A DNA stretch of 64,000 nucleotides from assembly GCF_002001175.1 (NCBI RefSeq), contig NZ_MUNT01000001.1:620001-684000 (forward strand), in the 5' to 3' direction. The DNA is from Rhodanobacter sp. C03 (GTDB lineage: Bacteria > Pseudomonadota > Gammaproteobacteria > Xanthomonadales > Rhodanobacteraceae). The notes under the pieces were generated by a model that worked only from the letters and a program-made list of their open reading frames with translations, was not told where the DNA came from and did not search any database. This document shows positions 47,691 through 58,240 of this stretch, in pieces (position 1 is the stretch's first letter; each line of letters begins with the position of its first letter). The translations under genes and the position numbers were made by a program.

Positions 47691-48780
47691 ACTGGCGGAC
47701 TGGATGGCGCGGCATTTCACCTCGCTGCATCTGTTCCAGTACATCACCTTCCGCACGATCATGGCCGCGCTCACCGCGTTGGCAATGTCGCTGCTGTGCG
47801 GGCCGTGGCTGATCAACCGGCTGGCTGCACTGAAGGCTGGCCAGGTGGTGCGCAGTGACGGTCCGCAGACACATCTGGTCAAGGCCGGCACACCGACCAT
47901 GGGCGGTGTGATGATCCTGCTCTCGGTCAGCGTCGCCACGCTGCTGTGGGCCGATCTGCACAACCGCTACGTGTGGGTGGTGCTGGCCGTGATGCTGGCG
48001 TACGGCGCGATCGGTTTCTACGACGACTACCGCAAGCTGGTGCTGAAGGACAGTCGCGGGCTAGCCAGCCGCTGGAAGTATTTCTGGCAATCGGTGTTCG
48101 GCCTCGGCGCGGCGCTGTTCCTGTACTACAGCGCGCCAGCGGCGGTCGCCGCCCTGCCGGTGGCGGAGACCGCGTTGTACGTGCCGCTGTTCAAGCACGT
48201 GGTGCTGCCGCTGGGACTGTTCTTCGTGGTGGTGACCTATTTCATGATCGTCGGCTTCTCCAACGCGGTGAACCTCACCGACGGACTGGACGGGCTGGCA
48301 ATCATGCCGACCGTGCTGGTTTCCGGCGCGCTGGGCGTGTTCGCGTACCTGGCTGGCAACAAGCTGTTTTCCGAGTACCTCGGGATTCCCTCGATTCCCG
48401 GTGCGGGCGAGTTGGCGATCTTCTGCGGCGCACTGGCTGGCGCGGGCCTCGGCTTTCTGTGGTTCAACACGTATCCGGCACAGGTGTTCATGGGTGATGT
48501 CGGCGCGCTGGCGATGGGGGCCGCGCTCGGCTGTGTCGCGGTGATCGTGCGCCAGGAAATCGTGCTGCTGGTGATGGGCGGCGTGTTCGTGATGGAAACC
48601 GCCTCGGTGATGATCCAGGTCGCCAGCTTCAAGCTCACCGGCAAACGCGTGTTCCGGATGGCGCCGATCCACCACCACTTCGAATTGAAGGGCTGGCCGG
48701 AGCCGCGGGTGATCGTGCGCTTCTGGATCATCAGCGTGGTGCTGGTGCTGGTCGGTCTTGCCACGTTGAAGGTGCGCTGA
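47680..48780 (+). CDS. mraY: Phospho-MurNAc-pentapeptide transferase MraY
   Basis: Makes lipid I at the inner membrane, 366 residues with about ten helices. Motifs [32 protein letters not shown] and [13 protein letters not shown] contain the catalytic Asp and His residues. A strong GGGAGG ribosome site lies in the end of murF. Its stop touches the ftsW start (TGATG), leaving no room for murD, which normally sits here. Confidence 0.97.
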   Translation: MLLELADWMARHFTSLHLFQYITFRTIMAALTALAMSLLCGPWLINRLAALKAGQVVRSDGPQTHLVKAGTPTMGGVMILLSVSVATLLWADLHNRYVWVVLAVMLAYGAIGFYDDYRKLVLKDSRGLASRWKYFWQSVFGLGAALFLYYSAPAAVAALPVAETALYVPLFKHVVLPLGLFFVVVTYFMIVGFSNAVNLTDGLDGLAIMPTVLVSGALGVFAYLAGNKLFSEYLGIPSIPGAGELAIFCGALAGAGLGFLWFNTYPAQVFMGDVGALAMGAALGCVAVIVRQEIVLLVMGGVFVMETASVMIQVASFKLTGKRVFRMAPIHHHFELKGWPEPRVIVRFWIISVVLVLVGLATLKVR

Positions 48781-50018
48781 TGTTCGACTTCGACACCACT
48801 CAGGCAAAACGCCGGCTGGGGCCGCGCGGCAGCTTCGACCTGTGGCTGCTGGTTGCGCTGATCGGGCTGGCCAGCGTCGGCGTGGTGATGGTCACCTCCA
48901 GCTCGATCGCCGTGGCCGACAGCCAGCACGTGGGCGCGTTCTACTTCCTCAAGAAGCACTTGCTCTTTCTCAGCTTGGGCATGGTCGCTGCCGGCATGGC
49001 GATGCGCACCGAGCTGAAGTTGCTGGAAAGGCATGCGTTCCCGCTGCTGGCAGTGGCGTTCGTATTGCTGTTGGCGGTATTCGTGCCGCATTTCGGCATG
49101 CGCATCAACGGCGCGCGACGCTGGCTGAACCTGCTGGTGACCAGCTTCCAGCCGGTCGAGGCGGTGAAGCTGATCCTCGTGATCTACATCGCCAGTTATC
49201 TGGTACGTCATCGCGAGAGTGTCGAGACGCGCTTCCTCGGCCTGATCAAGCCGATCATGGTCGCTGGTGTGATCGTGCTGCTGCTGCTGGCGCAGCCCGA
49301 TTTCGGCTCGGCCACGCTGGTGATTGCGGTGAGCATCGCGATGGTCTGGCTCGGCGGCGCGCGGCCGATCTTCCTGTTCATCATGGGCTTGCCGCTGATG
49401 CCGCTGCTGTACATCGCGGCGACTGGCGAGAGCTATCGCATGAAGCGGCTGACCTCGTTCATGGATCCGTGGAAGGATCCGTTCAACGACGGCTTCCAGC
49501 TGACCCAGTCGCTGATGGCGATCGGTCGCGGCGAATGGGATGGCGTGGGGCTGGGCTCCAGCGTACTGAAGTTGTCCTATCTGCCGGAAGCACACACCGA
49601 CTTCATCTTTGCGGTGATCGGCGAGGAGCTCGGCCTGGCTGGCGTGCTGCTGGTGATGGGGCTGTTTGCGCTGGCGGTGGGGCGTGGCCTGTATCTGGGT
49701 TTGAAGGGCGTCGAGATCGGCCAGCGCTTTGCCGGCTATGTCGCGTTCGGCATTTCGCTGATGCTGGCGATGCAGGCGATCGTGTCGGTCGGCGTGAATC
49801 TCGGTGCGCTGCCGACCAAGGGCCTGACCCTGCCGTTGATCAGCTACGGCGGCTCGTCGATGGTGCTGACCTGCGCGATGGCTGGCGTGCTGTTGCGTGC
49901 CACGTTCGAAATCAATCGCGCGCTGGATGCGCGTGAAGTGACCAAGCGCATGCCGGGCGCCGTGGCGGCAGCCGATGCGAATGTCGCTGTCAAGCCGCGC
50001 GAGGCGGTGGCCGCATGA
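48780..50018 (+). CDS. ftsW: Septal peptidoglycan glycosyltransferase FtsW
   Basis: SEDS polymerase of 412 residues with about ten membrane helices, partner of FtsI. Conserved segments include NGARRWLNL, AQPDFGSATLV (with the catalytic-loop Asp in the following region), KLSYLPEAHTDFIFAVIGEE and KGLTLPLISYGGSSM. Overlaps murG by 4 bp. Confidence 0.97.
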   Translation: MFDFDTTQAKRRLGPRGSFDLWLLVALIGLASVGVVMVTSSSIAVADSQHVGAFYFLKKHLLFLSLGMVAAGMAMRTELKLLERHAFPLLAVAFVLLLAVFVPHFGMRINGARRWLNLLVTSFQPVEAVKLILVIYIASYLVRHRESVETRFLGLIKPIMVAGVIVLLLLAQPDFGSATLVIAVSIAMVWLGGARPIFLFIMGLPLMPLLYIAATGESYRMKRLTSFMDPWKDPFNDGFQLTQSLMAIGRGEWDGVGLGSSVLKLSYLPEAHTDFIFAVIGEELGLAGVLLVMGLFALAVGRGLYLGLKGVEIGQRFAGYVAFGISLMLAMQAIVSVGVNLGALPTKGLTLPLISYGGSSMVLTCAMAGVLLRATFEINRALDAREVTKRMPGAVAAADANVAVKPREAVAA

Positions 50019-51088
50019 CTGCCTCCGCGCCCGTGCTGATCATGGCCGGTGGTACCGGCGGCCACATCTTCCCCGGGCTGGCCGTGGCCGATTGCCTGCG
50101 CGCCCAAGGCGTGCCAGTGGTGTGGCTGGGTGCGGCTGGCGGCATGGAAACGAAAGTCGTGCCCGCGCACCGGATCGAGCTGCACACGGTGGCGGTCGGC
50201 GGCCTGCGCGGCAAGGGCCTGAAGACCCGGCTGCTGGCACCGCTGATGTTGCTGCGCGCGCTGATCGCGTCGCTGGCTGTGCTGCGCAAGGTGAAGCCGC
50301 GCAGCGTGCTGTCGATGGGTGGTTATGTGGCTGGCCCCGGCGGCCTCGCCGCGTGGCTGCTGCGGCGGCCGTTACTGGTGCATGAACAGAATCGCGTGGC
50401 TGGCTTCACCAACCGCAAGCTGGCCGGATTGGCGAAGCGGGTGCTGGCCGGTTTTGCGGATGCATTACCGCAGGCCGAGTGGGTTGGCAATCCGGTGCGT
50501 GCTGCGATTGCCGCGTTGCCCGAGCCGGCGCAGCGCATGGCGATGCGCAACGACAAGTCGCGTTTGCTGGTGCTTGGCGGCAGCCTTGGTGCGCGTGCCC
50601 TGAATCTGGCCGTGCCACAGGCGCTGTCACAGCTCACACCGGAGCAGCGCCCCGAGGTGCTGCACCAGTCCGGCACGCGTGGTCTCGACGAGGCGCGCGA
50701 GGCCTATGCGAAGGCCGGTGTCGAGGCACAGGTGGTGCCGTTCATCGATGACATGGCCGCCAGCTATGGCTGGGCCGATCTGGCGGTCTGCCGCGCGGGC
50801 GCGCTGACTCTGGCCGAGCTGACCGCGGCTGGACTCGGCGCTGTGCTGGTGCCATTCCCGCACGCGGTGGACGACCACCAGACGCGTAATGCCGAAGTAT
50901 TGGTGGCTGTTGGTGCAGCAGCGGTGATTCAGGAGATGGATCTGGACGTACAGAATCTGGCGCAGCGACTGGAGTCGCTGCTGGGCAACCGCACGCAGCT
51001 GCTGGCAATGGCCGAAGCCGCGCGCACGCTGGCCAAGCCCGACGCAGCCGACGTGATCGCTGCCGCCTGCCTGGAGGTGGCCGCATGA
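50015..51088 (+). CDS. murG: Lipid II synthase MurG
   Basis: Membrane-associated GT28 glycosyltransferase of 357 residues that adds GlcNAc to lipid I. Motifs MAGGTGGHIFPGLAVAD at 10-26, GGYVAGPGG, and the C-terminal UDP-GlcNAc site CRAGALTLAEL. Overlaps both neighbours by 4 bp. Confidence 0.97.
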   Translation: MTASAPVLIMAGGTGGHIFPGLAVADCLRAQGVPVVWLGAAGGMETKVVPAHRIELHTVAVGGLRGKGLKTRLLAPLMLLRALIASLAVLRKVKPRSVLSMGGYVAGPGGLAAWLLRRPLLVHEQNRVAGFTNRKLAGLAKRVLAGFADALPQAEWVGNPVRAAIAALPEPAQRMAMRNDKSRLLVLGGSLGARALNLAVPQALSQLTPEQRPEVLHQSGTRGLDEAREAYAKAGVEAQVVPFIDDMAASYGWADLAVCRAGALTLAELTAAGLGAVLVPFPHAVDDHQTRNAEVLVAVGAAAVIQEMDLDVQNLAQRLESLLGNRTQLLAMAEAARTLAKPDAADVIAAACLEVAA

Positions 51089-52524
51089 CGCCGCGTCGCC
51101 TGCATGCGCATGAGGATCTGATGAGCACGTTTCGCCGCGTGCACTTCATCGGCATCGGTGGCGTCGGCATGAGCGGCATCGCCGAAGTGCTGCATAACCT
51201 CGGTTATGCGGTATCAGGCTCCGACCGTGCGAATTCGCCAACGGCGCAGCGCCTGCAGCGGTTGGGCATCACCGTGCATGTCGGCCATGCCGCCGAACAT
51301 ATCGGCGACGCCGACGTGGTGGTGACCTCGAGTGCGATCAAGCAGGACAATGCGGAACTGGTCGCCGCGCGCGCAGCCCGCATTCCGGTGATCCCGCGCG
51401 CCGAGATGCTCGGCGAGTTGATGCGTTTCCGTCGTGGTGTGGCGATCGCCGGCACCCACGGCAAGACCACTACCACCAGCCTCACCGCCAGCGTGCTGGC
51501 CGAGGCCGGCTATGACCCGACCTTCGTGATCGGCGGCCAGTTGAATGCGGCCGGTGCGAACGCGCGACTGGGTACCGGACAGTACCTGGTGGCAGAAGCG
51601 GATGAGTCGGACGGCTCGTTCCTGCTGCTCTCGCCGGTGATTGCCGCAGTCACCAATATCGATGCCGATCACCTGGAGAACTACGGCGGCGATTTCGCCC
51701 AGGTGAAGAAGGCGTTCGCCGACTTCCTGCACCGGCTGCCGTTCTACGGTCTGGCTGTGCTGTGTGTGGACGATCCGGAAGTTGCCGAGCTGGCGAAATC
51801 CACCACGCGCCGTGTGATGACCTACGGCATCGACACCGCAGATGCCGATGTGCGCGCATTGAACCTGATCCAGCACGGTTTCGAGATGCACTTCGATCTG
51901 GTGCTGCCGAACCGTGGCGACGCGCTGCCGGTGAAGCTGAATCTGCCGGGTCGGCACAACGTATTGAATGCGCTGGCTGCCGCCACGATCGGTTGGCAGC
52001 TCGGCGTCGAGGCGGATGCACTGGCGCATGCACTCGAACATTTCCAGGGCGTCGGCCGGCGTTTCCATCGGCGCGGCGAGATCGCGCTCGATCAGGGCAG
52101 CGTGTTGCTGGTCGACGACTACGGCCATCATCCGCGCGAGCTCGCCGCGGTGTTCGCCGCTGCACGTGGCGGCTGGCCCGAGCGCCGGCTGGTGGTCGGC
52201 TTCCAGCCGCACCGCTACAGCCGCACGCGCGATCTGCTGGACGACTTCGCCAATGTGCTGGCCGAGGCCGACGTGCTGGTGCTGACCGATGTCTATCCGG
52301 CCGGTGAGGCGCCGATCGCCGGCGCCGACGGCCGCGCGCTGGCGCGTGCGGTGCGTGCGCGCGGCAAGGTCGATCCGGTGCTGGTCGAGCATCCGCGCGA
52401 TCTGAAGGAAGCCCTGCCGGCGCTGCTGCGCGACGGCGACCTGCTGCTGCTGCTCGGTGCAGGCGATATCGGCACGGCGGCGGTGGAGCTGGCGCAAACC
52501 GGTCATCTGAGGACAAGCAAGTGA
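51085..52524 (+). CDS. murC: UDP-N-acetylmuramate-L-alanine ligase MurC
   Basis: First amino-acid-adding ligase of 479 residues. N-domain [20 protein letters not shown] loop [15 protein letters not shown], and [14 protein letters not shown]. The start at 51085 overlaps murG (ATGA) and adds [12 protein letters not shown]; a similar leader is recalled in Xanthomonas MurC, but ATG 51121 is possible. Confidence 0.96.
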   Translation: MTPRRLHAHEDLMSTFRRVHFIGIGGVGMSGIAEVLHNLGYAVSGSDRANSPTAQRLQRLGITVHVGHAAEHIGDADVVVTSSAIKQDNAELVAARAARIPVIPRAEMLGELMRFRRGVAIAGTHGKTTTTSLTASVLAEAGYDPTFVIGGQLNAAGANARLGTGQYLVAEADESDGSFLLLSPVIAAVTNIDADHLENYGGDFAQVKKAFADFLHRLPFYGLAVLCVDDPEVAELAKSTTRRVMTYGIDTADADVRALNLIQHGFEMHFDLVLPNRGDALPVKLNLPGRHNVLNALAAATIGWQLGVEADALAHALEHFQGVGRRFHRRGEIALDQGSVLLVDDYGHHPRELAAVFAAARGGWPERRLVVGFQPHRYSRTRDLLDDFANVLAEADVLVLTDVYPAGEAPIAGADGRALARAVRARGKVDPVLVEHPRDLKEALPALLRDGDLLLLLGAGDIGTAAVELAQTGHLRTSK

Positions 52525-53471
52525 GTATCGTCGTGAACAAGATCAATGATCCCGCCCAGTTCGGCCGCGTCGCCGTGGTGATGGGCGGCAGCTCGGCCGA
52601 GCGTGAGGTGTCGCTCGACTCCGGCCGCAACGTGCTGGCGGCGCTGCAGGCGCGCGGCGTCGACGCGCACGCGATCGACGGCATCCCGGCGTTGCTGGAT
52701 GCGCTGCGTGCCGGCCATTTCGCGCGCGTGTTCAACATCCTGCATGGCCAGCATGGCGGTGGTGAGGACGGTGTGCTGCAGGGCGCGCTGGAATCGCTCA
52801 ACGTCCCGTACACCGGTTCGGGTGTGCTCGGTTCGGCGTTGTCGATGGACAAGACGCGCTCCAAGCGCGTGTGGCAATCGCTCGGCCTGACCACACCAGG
52901 ATTCGTCGCGCTGCCACGCGGGGCCGATGTGCATGCCGCGGCGAAGCAGATCGGATTCCCGCTGATCGTGAAGCCGGCCTGCGAGGGCTCCAGCGTGGGC
53001 GTCACCCGCGTGTTCGAAGAAGCGCAACTCGATCAGGCGGTGCAACTGGCCGCGAAGTATCCGGGCGACCTGCTGATGGAAACCCTGATCGAAGGCGACG
53101 AACTGACTGTCGCCATCCTCGGTCGGGAGGTGTTGCCGACGATCCACATCGTGCCGAAGGGCGCGTTCTACGACTACAACGCGAAATACATCGCCGAGGA
53201 CACGCTCTATCTCTGTCCCGGCCTGGAAGGCCATGCCGAGAGCGAGCTGCGTGCGCTGTCGCTGCAGGCGTTCGATGCACTCGGGTGCTACGGCTGGGGC
53301 CGCGTCGACGTGATGCGCGACCGAACCGGTCGCAACTGGCTGCTGGAAGTGAACACCGCGCCGGGCATGACCTCGCACTCGCTGGTCCCGAAGGCCGCCG
53401 CGGTTGCCGGGATTGATTACCAGGAACTGTGCTGGCGCGTGCTCGAAACCAGTTTCCGGGAGGGCGCGTGA
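52521..53471 (+). CDS. ddlB: D-alanine-D-alanine ligase
   Basis: ATP-grasp ligase of 316 residues making the D-Ala-D-Ala used by MurF. It has [47 protein letters not shown] and the C-terminal [17 protein letters not shown]. Starts at GTG overlapping the murC stop (GTGA). Its own stop overlaps the GTG of ftsQ in the same way. Confidence 0.96.
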   Translation: MSIVVNKINDPAQFGRVAVVMGGSSAEREVSLDSGRNVLAALQARGVDAHAIDGIPALLDALRAGHFARVFNILHGQHGGGEDGVLQGALESLNVPYTGSGVLGSALSMDKTRSKRVWQSLGLTTPGFVALPRGADVHAAAKQIGFPLIVKPACEGSSVGVTRVFEEAQLDQAVQLAAKYPGDLLMETLIEGDELTVAILGREVLPTIHIVPKGAFYDYNAKYIAEDTLYLCPGLEGHAESELRALSLQAFDALGCYGWGRVDVMRDRTGRNWLLEVNTAPGMTSHSLVPKAAAVAGIDYQELCWRVLETSFREGA

Positions 53472-54202
53472 AGGGAACCATCCGCCTCGTTGCCTGGTGT
53501 CTGGCCATCGCGCTGGTCGCGCTGCCGATCGTCGGCGTGCTGCGCGGATGGTTTGCGGCCAACCGCTGGCCGGTGACCCAATTGACGGTGCAGGCCGAGT
53601 TCAAGCACGTCAGCCCGGACGAGATCCGTGCTGCGGTATTGCCGCGGCTGGGCAAGGGCTTCTTCGCGCTGGATCTCGATGCTGTGCAGCAGGCTGTCGC
53701 CGCGCTGCCGTGGGTGGAGTCGGCGGAGGCGCGCAAGCGCTGGCCGGATACCTTGCTGTTGCGCATCTACGAGCGCCAGCCGTTTGCGCGCTGGAACGAC
53801 AAGCAACTGATCAGCCGGCAGGGCCTGGTGTTCGACGCACCGGGCATGGATGACACCGGCGCATTGCCGAGCCTGCATGGGCCGGATGCACGGCTGGCCG
53901 AGGTGGTGAGCTTCTACGCCGAAACCCAGAAGGCGTTTGCCGGCACCCATCTGCAGATCACCGGCGTCGCCCTGACCGAACGCGGCAGCTGGAGCGTCAG
54001 TACCGCCAGCGGAGCACAGATCGTGATCGGCGACCGTGCGCAGGCCGGCCGTCGGCTGCGCCGCTTCCTCACGGTCTACCCGCAGCTGATCGCCGGCCAC
54101 GCCGATGGCTTCGCCTACGCCGACCTTCGCTACACCAATGGATTTGCCGTGCGCTGGCCGCAAGCGGCCGCCACCAACGCTGGAGGCTCGCCCCGCACAT
54201 GA
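53468..54202 (+). CDS. ftsQ: Cell division protein FtsQ
   Basis: Bitopic divisome scaffold of 244 residues linking FtsA-side and FtsBL-side proteins. Start codon GTG at 53468. Cytoplasmic tail is very short; the membrane helix is about residues 6-27. The POTRA domain follows ([20 protein letters not shown]), then the beta domain with [20 protein letters not shown]. Overlaps ddlB by 4 bp; ftsA starts 28 bp later. Confidence 0.94.
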   Translation: MKGTIRLVAWCLAIALVALPIVGVLRGWFAANRWPVTQLTVQAEFKHVSPDEIRAAVLPRLGKGFFALDLDAVQQAVAALPWVESAEARKRWPDTLLLRIYERQPFARWNDKQLISRQGLVFDAPGMDDTGALPSLHGPDARLAEVVSFYAETQKAFAGTHLQITGVALTERGSWSVSTASGAQIVIGDRAQAGRRLRRFLTVYPQLIAGHADGFAYADLRYTNGFAVRWPQAAATNAGGSPRT

Positions 54203-54230
54203 AGACGATCTGCCTATTGAAGGCCGCCCT

Positions 54231-55463
54231 ATGAAACCTCGCAACGACAAGCAATTGGTGGTCGGTCTGGATATCGGCACCTCGAAGGTGGTGGCGATCG
54301 TCGGCGAGTACGAGCCGGGCGAGCCGATCACCGTGATCGGCATCGGCACCCATGTATCGCGTGGCATGAAGCGCGGTTCGGTAGTTGACATCGAATCGAC
54401 CGTGCATTCGATCCAGCGTGCGGTGGAAGAGGCCGAGCTGATGGCTGGCTGCGACATCCGCTCGGTGTACGCGTCGATCTCCGGCAGCCATCTGGAAACC
54501 CGCAACTCGCACGGCAACGCAGCGATCCGCGACCGTGAGGTGACTGCGGGCGACCTGGAGCAGGTACTGGAGGCAGCCAGCGCGGTGGCGATCCCGGCCG
54601 ATCGCAAGGTTCTATATAAGGAGTCGCAGGAATACCGCATCGATGGCCAGGACGGCATCCGCTCGCCGGTGGGCATGAGTGGCGTGCGGTTGGAGGCGAA
54701 CGTGCATCTGGTCACCGGCGCGGCGGCGGCGGTGCAGAACATCACCAAATGCATCCAGCGTTGTGGCCTGTCAGTGGACGAGCTGGTGCCATCGGCCTTG
54801 GCCAGCGCCAAGGCCGTGTTGACCGACGACGAGCGCGAACTCGGCGTGTGCCTAGTCGACATCGGCGCCGGTACCACCGATATCGCGATCTACACCCAGG
54901 GCTCGATCCGCTACACCGCCTCGCTGCCGGTCGGTGGCGACCAGGTCACCAGCGATATCGCTTACGGCGTGCATACGCCGACCGCGCATGCCGAGGAAAT
55001 CAAGATCAAGTACGCCTGTGCGCAGACCGGGCTGGCGCACGCCGAGGAAACCATCCAGGTACCCAGCGTCGGCGATCGTCCGCCGCGCCGGCTTGCGCGG
55101 CAGTCGCTCGCGCAGAGCGTGCAGGCGCGTTACGAGGAAATCTTCGAGATGGTGCAGGACCAGCTGCGCCGCTCCGGCTACGAGAGTCTGGTCGCGGCCG
55201 GTGTGGTGCTGACCGGCGGCGCCTCGAAGATGGAAGGTGCGCTGGAGCTGGCCGAGGAGATCTTCCACAAGATGGTGCGCATCGGCGTGCCGCAACAGAT
55301 CGATGGTCTCGGCGAAGTCGTCTCCAGTCCGCTGCATGCCACCGGTGTGGGTTTGCTGCTGCACGGTGCGCGCGCCGGCGGGATGCGGACGAGCGGGCCG
55401 GTCGGCGGCAGCGTCGGCGGTCTGGTCGGCAAGCTGCGCGGCTGGATCACCAAGAATTTCTGA
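54231..55463 (+). CDS. ftsA: Cell division protein FtsA
   Basis: Actin-like membrane tether for FtsZ, 410 residues. Phosphate loops VVGLDIGTSKVVAIVGEY and CLVDIGAGTTDIAIY, plus GVVLTGGASKMEG. The C-terminal amphipathic helix is VGKLRGWITKNF, which inserts in the membrane. The chosen ATG matches the usual MKPRNDKQLVVG start. Confidence 0.97.
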   Translation: MKPRNDKQLVVGLDIGTSKVVAIVGEYEPGEPITVIGIGTHVSRGMKRGSVVDIESTVHSIQRAVEEAELMAGCDIRSVYASISGSHLETRNSHGNAAIRDREVTAGDLEQVLEAASAVAIPADRKVLYKESQEYRIDGQDGIRSPVGMSGVRLEANVHLVTGAAAAVQNITKCIQRCGLSVDELVPSALASAKAVLTDDERELGVCLVDIGAGTTDIAIYTQGSIRYTASLPVGGDQVTSDIAYGVHTPTAHAEEIKIKYACAQTGLAHAEETIQVPSVGDRPPRRLARQSLAQSVQARYEEIFEMVQDQLRRSGYESLVAAGVVLTGGASKMEGALELAEEIFHKMVRIGVPQQIDGLGEVVSSPLHATGVGLLLHGARAGGMRTSGPVGGSVGGLVGKLRGWITKNF

Positions 55464-55593
55464 TGTTTCTTTTTTGATTTTTGGGTGACGCAGGAAGCGT
55501 CGCTCCGGGCGGAAGGATATCCGCCCACCACCATGGACCGACAGGAGTCGCGATCCCTGGTTACAACGACAACAACTCTACGGAGGACGGGAA
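55464..55593. other. ftsA-ftsZ gap with two hairpins
   Basis: A 130-bp gap, unusual in a cluster otherwise tightly overlapped. T-rich tract at 55466-55481, then stem GACGC/GCGTC (55487-55491 with 55497-55501) and a 7-bp stem GGGCGGA/TCCGCCC (55507-55513 with 55520-55526). ftsZ has a strong ribosome site at 55581-55589. The gap may hold an ftsZ promoter or attenuate readthrough. Confidence 0.5.
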
Positions 55594-56787
55594 ATGTTTG
55601 AACTGATTGATAAACTCGCACCCAATGCAGTCATCAAAGTGATCGGCGTGGGCGGTGGCGGCGGCAATGCCGTGGCGCACATGCTCAACTCCAACATCGA
55701 AGGCGTCGAGTTCATCGTCGCCAATACCGATGCCCAGGCGATGACCAGCTGCAGCTCGCGCACCCACCTGCAGCTCGGTGGTAACGTGACCAAGGGTCTC
55801 GGTGCCGGCGCGAATCCCGAGGTCGGCCGTCAGGCGGCGCTGGAAGATCGTGAACGGATCGAGGCGATGCTCGAAGGCGCCGACATGGTGTTCATCACCT
55901 GCGGCATGGGCGGCGGTACCGGTACCGGCGCAGCACCGGTGGTGGCACAGCTGGCCAAGGAAAAGGGCATCCTCACCGTGGCCGTGGTCACCAAGCCGTT
56001 CCCGTTCGAGGGTCGCCGGCGCATGCAGGTGGCACTGAAGGGTATTGAAGACCTGTCGCAGCACGTCGATTCGCTGATCACCGTACCGAACGAGAAGCTG
56101 CTCAGCGTGCTCGGGCGCGACGTTACTCTGCTGAATGCGTTCAAGGCCGCCAACGACGTGCTGCAGGGCGCCGTGCAGGGCATCGCCGATCTGATCACCG
56201 CTCCGGGCCTGATCAACGTCGACTTTGCGGACGTGCGTACCGTCATGTCGGAGATGGGCCTTGCGATGATGGGCTCGGGTACCGCACGCGGCGACGACCG
56301 TGCACAGGCGGCAGCCGAGGCGGCGATCAAGAACCCGCTGCTGGAAGACGTCAACCTCAATGGTGCTTGCGGCATCCTGGTCAACGTCACCGCCGGTCCG
56401 AACCTGACCATGCGCGAATTCGACGAAATCGGTCGTATCATTCATGACTTCGCCAGCGAAGACGCTACCGTGGTGATCGGCACCTCGCTCGACCCGGAAA
56501 TGAAGGACGACGTGCGCGTCACCGTGGTGGCCACCGGCCTCAACCGTGCCGTCGCCTCGCGTCAGCAGCCGCCGATGCGGATGGTCGAGACACAGCAGAT
56601 GCAGATGCGCCCGCGTCCGGTCGTGCTGCGTACCGGCACCGGCAACGAAGTGGTCGACTACGCGAATCCGGAGGTGACGACGGTCAGCAACAGCAGTCGT
56701 ACGGAAGCGGCCATGCCAGCCAAGGGCAACGATCCGGGCTTCGATTATCTGGATATCCCGGCATTTTTGCGGCGTCAGGCTGATTGA
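55594..56787 (+). CDS. ftsZ: Cell division GTPase FtsZ
   Basis: Tubulin-like ring protein of 397 residues. G-box GVGGGGGNAVAHML, tubulin signature GGGTGTGAAPVVA, T7 loop INVDFADVRTVM. The C-terminal tail DYLDIPAFLRRQAD is the FtsA/ZipA-binding peptide. GGAGGACGGG precedes the ATG. Confidence 0.98.
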   Translation: MFELIDKLAPNAVIKVIGVGGGGGNAVAHMLNSNIEGVEFIVANTDAQAMTSCSSRTHLQLGGNVTKGLGAGANPEVGRQAALEDRERIEAMLEGADMVFITCGMGGGTGTGAAPVVAQLAKEKGILTVAVVTKPFPFEGRRRMQVALKGIEDLSQHVDSLITVPNEKLLSVLGRDVTLLNAFKAANDVLQGAVQGIADLITAPGLINVDFADVRTVMSEMGLAMMGSGTARGDDRAQAAAEAAIKNPLLEDVNLNGACGILVNVTAGPNLTMREFDEIGRIIHDFASEDATVVIGTSLDPEMKDDVRVTVVATGLNRAVASRQQPPMRMVETQQMQMRPRPVVLRTGTGNEVVDYANPEVTTVSNSSRTEAAMPAKGNDPGFDYLDIPAFLRRQAD

Positions 56788-57239
56788 GGCTGGACAGCCA
56801 AGTTAAGGCGGTGCGAAAAAATTGAACGAACGCCCGTTGCACGGGTCAGTTCTCAAGCGTGTCCGTTCCGACTGTTCGCAGTCGGGGTGGAGTTGCTCCG
56901 GCCGGTTTGGCTGTGGCGGCAGCTGAGGGTTGACCGTGATCGGATCGATGTTCGCTGTGAAAGCAGCAAGACTGTGCGTCCGGATGACGCATGACCCGCC
57001 GTACGGGGTTCCCCGTGCTGGCTGGTTCGTTACCCCGTGCCGGACTCCCGTCCCTGGCATGGGGTGACGCGTCGAATCGTCAGATGGCGGAAGAAACAAC
57101 CCTGAAGTTCGCGTGTACCAAGCATGAAAGAAACATGAAGACTTAATCAGACTGTACGGTGCGGTTTGCTTTATCACAGGTTAAAACTGTGTTAGGATCC
57201 GTCCCTGATTGGCTGCTGCCTCCACGGGTACCAACAAAA
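56788..57239. other. ftsZ-lpxC gap, structured, no gene seen
   Basis: 452 bp. Hairpins include a 7-bp stem with TTCG loop (56868-56874 with 56879-56885) and ACGGGG/CCCCGT (57003-57008 with 57011-57016). No protein-coding frame looks real. Near the end lies the lpxC promoter candidate. Confidence 0.6.
57171..57198 (+). promoter_or_regulatory. Candidate lpxC promoter with internal palindrome
   Basis: TTATCA (57171-57176), 16-bp spacer, TAGGAT (57193-57198), 42 bp before lpxC. The spacer holds the palindrome CACAG/CTGTG (57175-57179 with 57187-57191), a possible operator. Confidence 0.45.
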
Positions 57240-58154
57240 ATGATCAAGCAGCGTACGCTCAAAAACATCATCCGGGCCACCGGCGTTGGTTTGCACACCG
57301 GTGACAAGGTGTACATGACGCTGCGACCGGCAGCGCCGAACACCGGCATCGTGTTTCGTCGAACCGACCTCAGTCCGCCGGTGGACATTCGTGCACGCCA
57401 GGACAATGTGGGCGATACCAGCTGGTCGACTACGCTGGTGAACGGCGAGGCGCGTGTTTCCACGGTCGAACATCTGCTCTCGGCGATGGCTGGTCTGGGT
57501 ATCGACAATGCCTACGTCGACCTGTCGGCGCCGGAAGTGCCGATCATGGATGGCAGCGCCGGCCCCTTCGTGTTCCTGCTGCAATCCGCAGGCATCGAAG
57601 AGCAGAACGTGGCCAAGCGCTTCATCCGGATCAAGAAGCCGGTCAAGGTGCAGGAAGGCGACAAGTGGGCCAGCATCGAGCCATTCGAAGGCTTCAAGGT
57701 CGGCTTTTCGATCGAGTTCAACCATCCGATCATCTCCAAGCGCACCTCGCGCGCCGAGATCGACTTCTCCACCACCTCCTTCGTCAAGGAAGTGAGCCGC
57801 GCGCGTACCTTCGGCTTCATGCGCGATATCGAGATGATGCGTGAGCACAACCTCGCGTTGGGCGGTTCGATGGACAATGCCGTGGTGCTGGACGACTACC
57901 GCGTGCTGAACGAGGACGGCCTCCGCTACGAGGACGAGTTCGTCAAGCACAAGATTCTCGATGCGATCGGCGACTTGTACCTGCTCGGGCACAGCCTGAT
58001 CGGCGCCTATCACGCGCACAAGTCCGGTCACGAACTCAACAACAAATTGCTGCGCACGCTGATGGCAGATGCCACGGCATGGGAAGAGGTCAGCTATCAG
58101 GACGATCCGGCCACCTCGCCGATCTCCTACGCGCATCCGGCGCAGGCGATCTGA
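57240..58154 (+). CDS. lpxC: UDP-3-O-acyl-N-acetylglucosamine deacetylase
   Basis: Committed step of lipid A synthesis, zinc amidase, 304 residues. Zinc ligands are in [14 protein letters not shown] (His) and [15 protein letters not shown] (His and Asp). Starts [20 protein letters not shown]. Its transcript ends at the terminator 58188. The gene commonly follows ftsZ. Confidence 0.97.
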   Translation: MIKQRTLKNIIRATGVGLHTGDKVYMTLRPAAPNTGIVFRRTDLSPPVDIRARQDNVGDTSWSTTLVNGEARVSTVEHLLSAMAGLGIDNAYVDLSAPEVPIMDGSAGPFVFLLQSAGIEEQNVAKRFIRIKKPVKVQEGDKWASIEPFEGFKVGFSIEFNHPIISKRTSRAEIDFSTTSFVKEVSRARTFGFMRDIEMMREHNLALGGSMDNAVVLDDYRVLNEDGLRYEDEFVKHKILDAIGDLYLLGHSLIGAYHAHKSGHELNNKLLRTLMADATAWEEVSYQDDPATSPISYAHPAQAI

Positions 58155-58187
58155 GTCTGCCGCAGCCACCCTGCGCAAGTTCCCACT

Positions 58188-58219
58188 GAAACGGCTGTGT
58201 CGCGAGACACGGCCGTTTC
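58188..58219 (+). terminator. lpxC terminator
   Basis: A 14-bp stem with one G-T pair (58188-58201 with 58206-58219), GCGA loop, followed by ACTTTTG. Confidence 0.8.
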
Positions 58220-58224
58220 ACTTT

Positions 58225-58240
58225 TGTGAAATCAATCACA
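58225..58240. promoter_or_regulatory. Perfect CRP/Clp-type binding site
   Basis: TGTGAAATCAATCACA matches TGTGA-N6-TCACA exactly. It lies between convergent lpxC and dciA, so it does not sit upstream of any annotated gene. A TGGTATAAA extended -10 (58301-58309, plus strand) follows at a spacing compatible with class I activation. Confidence 0.6.

Noticed and set aside
56803-57177. 124-codon open frame on the minus strand between ftsZ and lpxC
   Set aside because: No recognisable motif, no ribosome site, irregular composition; the region looks non-coding.
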